64,000 nt of DNA from Haliotis asinina (lineage: Eukaryota > Mollusca > Gastropoda > Lepetellida > Haliotidae): contig NC_090283.1 of the NCBI RefSeq assembly GCF_037392515.1, positions 35,666,249 to 35,730,248 of the forward strand, in the 5' to 3' direction. The notes below the pieces were generated by a model that was not told the DNA's origin, ran no database searches, and worked only from the letters and a program-made list of their open reading frames with translations. Position numbers and translations under genes: made by a program. Shown here piece after piece: positions 57,139 through 64,000 of the stretch. The first letter of the stretch is position 1. Each line of letters begins with the position of its first letter.

Positions 57139-58680
57139 TCGCTTAGACTATCCAGAATTTGTTGATATGCTAGAAGAAAATGACATAATAGGTTTACAAG
57201 AAACCAAAACAAGTGAATTGGATGAGAAGGATGTCCGAAATTACACACTGTATTTACAGCATAGATAGGGATATATGAAAAGATCAGGTGGTTCAGGTTT
57301 AGCTGTCAAAAATATATACAAGGATTTTATTAGTGTTATGGATGAACATGATGCATATGCTATGTAGTTCAAAATATCTAAAGATCTGTCTTGTTCAATA
57401 CCCCTTGAAGGATCGAAATATTCCTACGAAATCTTATTTACTGAACTCAACAAACAATTTATTAACGATGCCAGTGAAACTGAATAGCTGATAGAGTTAG
57501 GAGATGTCAAAGTAGACACAGGTAACTTGCAAGATTACTGTATATTTGATAAGCATATCACTGATGAATTTGAACTCGACATGGGCAAAATGAGAAATGA
57601 ACTTGACCCTGAACATGAGTCTACGAGTTTAGATTTGCCTTTCGTAAGAAATACATATGATACCTATAGAGTAAATAATTACAGAGAGACTTGAACATGT
57701 TAATATGTGACGGGCGTGTTGGAGACGACGTACTCATAGGCAGGACGACGACGTGTAAAGGTAGAAGTGTTGTTGGTTATGTTGTGGCTTCCCCGCCCTG
57801 TTTACACCTAGTTGAGAATTTCTGTATTGATGACTTCAACCCGTTGTTCTCAGACGTACATTGCCCTGTTAGGTTTACACTAAAAGTGGACATGTTTATA
57901 CAACACCATCTCAAATAACCTTACCTCTGACTCGACAAATCCACGGAAATACACCGGTTATTCCTCTTCGGTGCAAACAACTCGTAGATTCACGCCGGAG
58001 AATGTTAATAATACCATTGCAAACGACATTACCTCTGACTATAATTCCATGCAATACACAGGTTACTCCTCTTCGGTGCAAACACCTCACATATTCACGC
58101 CGAAAAAAGCGGGTTATTCCGTACAAATATAGATACAAAGCCTTTGATATATTTCAGCAAATTGTATCCACGGACATGAACACTAACACTCCCGAGTCCA
58201 TAAACACACTGACAAACAGCATCGCGCACGTGCTCACGGACTCTGCATGCACCAAGAATTACATCAGCACAAACGAACACGCACGTGACGCAGAAAATAA
58301 GCCGGTTTAACTCAGAATGTATATGACAGAAGGGGTAGTACGAAACAGCATTCGGAGATATAACAATAAAGTAATAAAGCCTGATTTTCACACTAAGCTG
58401 AAAACACAAACGATGCATTAAGAGATCCGAACGTAAATAAAGAAACGCGACAGGCCACAAACTATGGCAAATGAGATCAAAATCCCCAAAGGACTTCTGG
58501 AAGGTTCTTAATCCGAAATCGCAACATGACTGGGGATTTAAACAGTATTTTTCTGAATTTTTAAAAGATATTAATAGTACAACTCACCCTGACTGGGACT
58601 TTCCAGACGACAGTGATAAAAAATAGACTTTGACGACACAGTTTTGAATCGGGAAATTAAAAGAGATAGCAAATGCAAGG
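57139..58680 (+). pseudogene. LINE fragment: endonuclease and linker, no RT
   Basis: Endonuclease motifs of the APE type appear in order. DIIGLQETKTSELDE starts near 57180 and GGSGLAVKN near 57290. LGDVKVDTGN, with the usual GDFN changed, lies near 57500. SSVVGYV-like serine/valine residues and NPLFSDVHCPV lie near 57838-57870. Then comes a linker with two in-frame copies of KYTGYSSSVQT or QYTGYSSSVQT and later KAFDIFQQIV and NREIKRDS. The fragment stops before the reverse transcriptase. Stops and shifts are frequent. Losing the 3' half is unusual because LINEs are normally 5'-truncated. Confidence 0.8.
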
Positions 58681-58714
58681 AAGCCTTTTAGGGCTATGCG
58701 ATTAAATTTCTTAT

Positions 58715-58842
58715 TTTTTTCTTAAAATTTCAAGATAGATCTACCATGTCTAAGTTGAAATTTTAAGATACATAACATGTTGAAATTGCAAGACAACTAA
58801 GTTGAAATTTCAAGATTTTATCTAAAAATTTCAAGATACTAC
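58715..58842. repeat. Cluster of ttgaaatttcaaga palindromic words
   Basis: At least five variants of the near-palindrome ttgaaatttcaaga or aaatttcaagata stand 20-30 bp apart, separated by words such as catgtctaagttg. It lies between the LINE fragment and the DDE transposase and may be the terminal region of a MITE. Confidence 0.55.
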
Positions 58843-58995
58843 AACAGTCCGTTTGATTCCATTTGAGACCGATGAATTGCTCACTAACAGGAAATCTAAT
58901 AATTGCACCAAAACCAAATTTTACACAGCCACATGAAATCGACAGACCAACTCTGATGATGTGTCCCTTAATTTGGGACACCCGGATAAAAAAAG

Positions 58996-60412
58996 TTGTT
59001 TAACAAACGATCATCATTTTCTTGTCACCTTTCGCTATTTTGTACGAGGGGGGGCCACTTGCTGGTAGAACAGCCAGGTGGGCAAGGTGCACGTGTGAAA
59101 TTGACACGTGTGATTTGCTTGGCAAACCAGACATTCGTGATTGCAGAACCTGAAACAATGGGATTATCACACGACGCTAAGTCAATTATGTGCAAAGTAT
59201 TTAACTTTGTTAAAAACGAAGGTGAAAGGGGTAGGCCTCAATATGCTTTGGCTAAGTATCGTTTTCGAACTGCACGTGCTGTTGGGATGACGGAAAGGAA
59301 GTTAAAAACTTTCATAAAAACTGTAGCGATTCAACCGACACAACTGAGGGGACCGTCTCAAAACCCACACGATGTGAGAGAGTCGATTCATTTCAACAAC
59401 ATAAACAAAATACCTATGTCTCTCTGCGTATTCTGAAAAAGCATATGGAGACAAATCATTCTTTGGTCATTTCAAAATATCAGTTATGGAAGTTGCTTCA
59501 CAAATTTGGTTTCCGTTACAAAAAAGTAGGCTCAGAAAATAGACGTGCACAGAGGTCTGATATTGTTCAACTAAGAAACCAGTACTTACGCACAATTCGA
59601 AAGAAACGTACAGAGGGTTACGAGCCTGTATATTTGGACGAACCATGGGTAAATGCTTCCCATACCACGGGGACACAATGGTTCGCTAGCTCCTCTCCTG
59701 TGCCAGAAAATTACCACTTGGCAAGGGAGAGCGACAGATTGTGCTCCATGCTGGTTGCAAGAGTCGGGGATTCCTACCTCGCTGCTCCCTAGTCTTCAAG
59801 GCAAAATCTAAAGACAACCGAGACTATCATACCGAAATGAACGGGATGGTTTTCTTAGAGTTACCTGTAGGTACACAATCAATTGGTACCAGCACTGCAC
59901 CCCAAAAGTCTGATTGTCATGGATAACGCTCCATATCATGGCGTTCAAGTACCTAATACAAAGACCCCAACATCTAACAGTAAGAAGGGGGACATGACAG
60001 AATGGTTGTAAAACAAAGCAATATCGTATCCAGAAAAAGCAACCAAACCTGTTCTGTGTGACATCATAAAGTCAAATAAAACCACACTTTAAGGTTGATG
60101 AGTACCTTACTGAACATGGTCATTCAGTGCCACCCTATCATTGAGATCTAAACCCAATAGAACTCATTTGCGTATCATGAAATCGGATGTTGGCAGGCAA
60201 AATGTAACATTCAAACTTCGGGATGTACAGACGATTGTTCAACAGTCAATAGACACCACCACGCAAGAAACATGGTAAAAGTGCGTTGAGAATGAAATAG
60301 AAAGACATTATTGGGAACAAAGTGAACTGGACCCTGCCACCATCACTCCAGTCGTCATCAGTGGTAGACTCTGACGACAGCGACACCGATTCGGACAACA
60401 ACATCTTCTGAA
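58996..60412 (+). pseudogene. DDE transposase of the Tc1/mariner-IS630 group
   Basis: The N-terminal part has ERGRPQYALAKYRFRTARAVG, a helix-turn-helix-like region. A second frame (59445) carries YQLWKLLHKFGFRYKKV and the first catalytic stretch VYLDEPWVNASHT (usual YLDETWVN). Another frame has SLVFKAKSKDNRDYHTEMNG, followed by MDNAPYH and DLNPIEL, the remaining DDE motifs. It ends in an acidic tail (DSDDSDTDSDN) before a stop near 60410. Several frameshifts and stops make it inactive. The family is common in invertebrates as a single-ORF transposon. Confidence 0.75.
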
Positions 60413-60419
60413 AGTGGCA

Positions 60420-61140
60420 ACACTGACTCCCATTGAACATCTCAAGTGGTAACCAGATAAACACCATTCTAATGAACTTCATCTGCATAAACTTCCATGA
60501 TGACAGCTGGAAGTAGTCAATGTGAATGATCCAAACGGTTTATCACTGTCCAGTGAACAGGTAACAATCATGTACTGCGCGTGCATTTCTGTACTTTCTG
60601 ACCCAACACTGCCGCTGTTACATGTCATTGGCTCCCTCCCACTGAAAAGCAGTCTGCGTTCTGCTGTTTATTTTGTTGATAGTTACATAGACAGATTCTT
60701 TCATACCGTTGTATAAATCGCTGATTTACAATGTGATTAGGTTGTCTGACTTGCAAAGTTTGAGATCGAGTGGATCATTGGATGAAGAGTTATTTACAAA
60801 AAAACCGGGTCCACGTGCATTTCATGCCAAACTATAGCTGGCTCGGAATGCACATATATTGTGTACATATGCTGTCAGTTCATTACACCTGTGACGACAG
60901 GTGGTTGTGGTGACGAGATGGACCGTGAAACACTCGTTAGCACATACTCTCCCAGGACCACAAAATGATAATAAGCAATAGAACTTTAAAACGATGTCTA
61001 ATCAAGTGTAAGCTGTTTCGGAGAAATAAAAACAATGCACATCTATTCTGCAAGTTGCCTTGTATATATTGCACGAGTGTGTCCCTTCTGGTCGACAGCA
61101 CGGCTACCGCTGGGTGCATCGTCTGTGCCAGGAACAATGG
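60420..61140. other. No clear feature
   Basis: Sequence between two transposase remnants; probably part of the following integrase-core element (a basic stretch DPDGVNCRKKRTMVRR appears at about 61187-61235), but otherwise not assignable. Confidence 0.4.
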
Positions 61141-61179
61141 GTATGTTGCAGCCAAAGAGACTGTTCGATGTTTCCTTCA

Positions 61180-61710
61180 TATCAATGATCCTGATGGAGT
61201 CAACTGTCGCAAAAAGCGTACCATGGTACGCCGAACCTTTATCTGTATGGCACATGGATGGTTACGATAAAATGAAACCCTACGGAATCTGCACACGTGG
61301 ATGCGCTGATGTATGTTATTTGGCTTGAAGCTTGGGCAACAAATAATGACACTAAGGTCATCGCTGGATACCATACTGAAGCTGTAAGAAGGCTAAACGG
61401 ATGTCCTGAACGAGTTAGATCGGATCTGGTACCAGAAATCACACCAGTAGAACACGTGCAACGTTTATTACGAAGCCAACATACTGATAGATTCTCAGAT
61501 CGCAAGAGTTTCCCTTGTGCATCCACACAAACCAAGGATCGAGTCGTGGTGGTGGATTCTCATGAGGCAATGGGCACAGTTCTGGATGGATCACTTCAAA
61601 TAGATCACGGTGGCAGCTATTTTACAGGCGATTTCAAAGACAAGGATCTTGTACAGTTCTGTTTTCTGCAATGCATACAAGTGTGTAGATTTTGTTATTG
61701 TAATTATTAA
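61180..61710 (+). pseudogene. Integrase-core transposase remnant
   Basis: Frames carry DPDGVNCRKKRTMVRRTF, then WHMDGYDKMKPYGICTRGC, ATNNDTKVIAGYHTEAVRR, GCPERVRSDLV, VQRLLRSQHTD and GDFKDKDLVQFCFLQCIQ. This is the order seen in the integrase-core proteins (WH-x-DGYDKLKPFG, TNNDP, GCP-x-x-vR-x-D) common in fish and invertebrates. The usual second-D region (GTEN) is degraded and there is a frameshift before WHMDGYDK. Inactive. Confidence 0.75.
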
Positions 61711-61918
61711 ACACCGTCCATGAGGTTTACCTGTTCAAAGAAGCGTGCCCATATCCTCTCCGAATGATACATGTATGTAATGTATGTGTAAATCAGTGTC
61801 ACGATATATATATGGCAATTCAGTATTTGAATAGTCTGTTTCAGGATTAAGTCAGAAGTCTGGTACACATATGCAATTTTCATCATATGAGAGCCAACAA
61901 AAAACCGCACCAGGTCTG

Positions 61919-61981
61919 TACGGTAAACCACCAGTGTCTGCACGGTAAACCACCAGTGTCTGCACGGTAAACCACCAGTGT
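61919..61981. repeat. 22-bp minisatellite, three copies
   Basis: acggtaaaccaccagtgtct repeated with near identity. Confidence 0.9.
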
Positions 61982-62070
61982 TGTGTTTGTTACCAACATT
62001 ATACGACCAGGCCGACCATGTCAAGACTGTCGACCCAAAGGTCCTATTACGGTGTGAGGAAGAGGTCACC

Positions 62071-62112
62071 ACAAGTGACCTGCGTGACCTGCGTGACCTG
62101 CGTGACCTGCTA
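62071..62112. repeat. 9-bp repeat, four copies
   Basis: tgcgtgacc repeated in tandem, preceded by a related agtgacc. A perfect, recent expansion. Confidence 0.9.
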
Positions 62113-62189
62113 ATGACCTGTGACCCAATAGGGTTTGAGTTGTGTTCTGGTCATGGAGGAAAAACAGTTGCTGTTTCCACATTAGACTG

Positions 62190-62660
62190 AATTAAGTGAA
62201 CTGTGTTTGACACTCAGAGAGAAATACGACAACTGTTTCAGAATTAACTTCATTATCATGATACCAGGACGATATCCCCCGATCTTTAAAGGGAAAGCAC
62301 AAGGTAGATACGAATTTTACGTTGCAGTAACTTTTATTTGCACCTTTCTGTTGACAGTGATTGTTATAACGCCGCATCAGTACTTTTGCGACGAATTTGT
62401 GATGATATATGCCCATACTCTGTGACGTAATAATATTAAGCAATTTGAAACTTGGACTCGACATATTCTTCATCTGAGTGAAGGTAATTAATGATGGATT
62501 GGTCAAATTACAATGGGCAGGAGTTATTGGGCATCTTGCAGAAGATCAGGCCTACACCTATCTTGGAATGCTAGTTTGAAGCAAGCTCTAGAATGCCCAG
62601 TTTCAATACAAACTTCGGACCGAGTTTTAAACTCGCCGAAAGAAATCTGGAGCTCAGAGT
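62190..62660. other. No feature seen
   Basis: Short antisense open frames only; nothing recognisable. Confidence 0.4.
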
Positions 62661-62667
62661 TAAATGA

Positions 62668-63304
62668 TTAAGGCTTTACTTGATTACTGTGGAGGTTTTT
62701 CATGGTAGAATTTTGTGTGTACTTGTATGTGTCGAATGGTCCTCTGGTGTTGTATGTGAATGCTAAGACAATCATTTCCACAACCATGTTAAGTGTGCCA
62801 ATGATGTTGGACAGAATCTGAAATTCAAGGTTGATATTGTTGATGGCAATCGTTGGACGATACAGTGATGGTAGTAAATCAGGTGAAGTCCTACCCCGTG
62901 TCTGTCCAGAGTCTGTAATTTGTGGAGAAACCGACGCATCCTGCTTACATACCCTGTGCGGAACAGACGGATTCCTTCGTGAGGATGAAGTCAGCTTAAT
63001 TTGAAACTGGGCGTTTTCTTTTTGCTGCTCAAGACCATTCACTTCCCGTTCGCAATCGCCAAAATGTGATTCTTAAAGGAAACATCAGTAGGAAATGTGG
63101 ACATTGCAATCTGTTTACATAGACTGTCCAACACATTGGCTGGCACAAAGAGCATGTTTTAAACGAGATGATGATATAGCTAGTTGATGCTACTACTGTC
63201 TCAGTGATGTCTGCGGCTTTGACTCCGAGGTGCATCCATTGTACAACCCTGAACATGTCCATGGCATTATGGAAAATGATGCTTTTTAACTTGGAAAGGC
63301 TCAT
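62668..63304 (-). CDS. Unrecognised minus-strand frames
   Basis: Two minus-strand open frames, 63304-63029 (91 codons) and 63042-62668 (124 codons). The second has a hydrophobic stretch, IIGTLNMVVEMIVLAF, preceded by a Ser/Arg-rich part. They lie downstream of the secreted-protein-like frame at 63723 and in the same direction, so they could be later exons of it. No splice connection can be proved. Confidence 0.2.
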
Positions 63305-63420
63305 ATACAGCCTCAGAACAATTCATTTCAACAAACTTGATTTTGTCCGTTTTGCTAAGGCCAATAAATATATTTATGTCATCGAATTTTTAGTCACTGG
63401 TAAGATTCAGGAAATGCATA

Positions 63421-63723
63421 CTAAATATCCGGACTTCGCCTCTGAAATGTCTCGCATCCACCAAAGTACACAGACTCCCCATTGCACTCGGTCCCCTTGG
63501 TTTGGTACCTCCTGATTTCTTGGCGACGGGTTCTCCGGCCCTCGCAATCCTTCTGACGCTCTGGGTAATGCAGAAGGCCGCAGAACCGAAAGTCCAGACA
63601 GCGTTCCCTGGGAGAAGTCCCATTCTTTGCCTGAGCTGCGAGTACAGGGGGCAAGAGTGCTGAGCTGATGATGAGCCTTACCAGCATGCTTGTGCCAGAA
63701 TCACACAAATGCTGCATTTTCAT
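63421..63723 (-). CDS. Putative small secreted cysteine-containing protein
   Basis: The minus-strand frame of 100 codons has a signal-peptide-like start: from the internal Met, MLVRLIISSALLPPVLAA. It is followed by RCLDFRFCGLLHYPERQKDC, a short Cys pattern, then CNGESVYFGGC. The pattern faintly recalls single cysteine-rich domains of TNF-receptor-type proteins, but the cysteines are too few to claim it. Related fragments occur at 46955-47330 and from 63764 to the window edge. It may be an exon or a pseudogene. Confidence 0.35.
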   Translation of the reverse strand: MKMQHLCDSGTSMLVRLIISSALLPPVLAAQAKNGTSPRERCLDFRFCGLLHYPERQKDCEGRRTRRQEIRRYQTKGTECNGESVYFGGCETFQRRSPDI

Positions 63724-63763
63724 CTAAATCTGTAAAACGTAATAAAGAATAAAGAATTTTTTG

Positions 63764-63850
63764 TCATTGAATCGTCTGCCCCTTCTGACAGTAATGTAAT
63801 TGACGAGATTCAGGAGAAATATGCGAACTCTTCAACAGTGGAGGTACGAA
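63764..63850 (-). repeat. Third fragment of the 47-kb/63-kb family
   Basis: cgtctgccccttctgacag and aatatgcgaactcttc correspond in order to tctgtcccttttgacaacat and aatatgcgggcttcgac at 46980-47030. If collinear, the cysteine-coding part of this copy lies beyond base 64000. Confidence 0.4.
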
Positions 63851-64000
63851 TTCCTTGAACTAGACTCCTGTCTACATAGCATGCTGCGCAAATATCACGC
63901 GGAACTGGTCACTGCACACAAGACACGCCTCCTCCAATCGCGTGTCTTGCAGAATTTTCTTTGAAAACGATCCCTCGAAGGTCTAACCCATGTTGTCGTA

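Overview
The window looks like nuclear DNA of a marine gastropod mollusc, most probably an abalone-type animal (Haliotis or a close relative). The reasons are GT-AG introns, AT-rich non-coding DNA, animal-type genes, and several copies of two short interspersed repeats that I recall as abundant in abalone genomes. The species call is inference; the sequence itself only shows an animal genome rich in transposons.

Three host genes can be supported. (1) Plus strand, 1516-22789: the 3' part (seven coding exons, 294 residues plus stop) of a homologue of the uncharacterised human protein CXorf58; its 5' end lies before the window. All seven splice phases agree. Its introns hold Tigger/pogo, Tc1, SINE, DIRS-like and MITE remnants. 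(2) Minus strand, 42436/42496-41318: an intron-less coding region for MSL2, the RING/CXC E3 ubiquitin ligase of the MSL histone-acetylation complex. (3) Plus strand, 48012-53210: a three-exon gene for a 1385-residue protein, rich in Ser, Thr and charged residues, that I do not recognise; two consensus CRE sites and a splice donor about 2.5 kb upstream suggest its promoter and a non-coding first exon.

The rest is mainly mobile DNA, mostly decayed. From left to right: a 48-bp minisatellite (1-528); a Tigger remnant (1883-2954); a short Tc1-like element (3911-4863); a DIRS-like retroelement remnant with long inverted ends (8802-12085) and a separate tyrosine-recombinase remnant (13.85-14.56 kb); a 1.3-kb terminal-inverted-repeat element (20460-21742); several fold-back MITEs; a Tc1 remnant (26.5-27.6 kb); and a FLYWCH/MULE-type transposase gene split by a Ty3/gypsy retrotransposon (31356-36268). 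The gypsy copy has a 5-bp target duplication, LTRs of 134 bp and a 5' LTR rebuilt as a large palindrome. Further right come a LINE endonuclease fragment, a DDE transposase remnant, an integrase-core transposase remnant and minisatellites. Related short fragments at 47 and 63.5 kb resemble a small secreted cysteine-containing protein.

No operon, CRISPR array, rRNA gene or convincing tRNA gene was seen. The most unusual structures are the palindromic 5' LTR that seems to have integrated as such, the large unrecognised gene, and the dispersed paralogous fragments at 47 and 63-64 kb.
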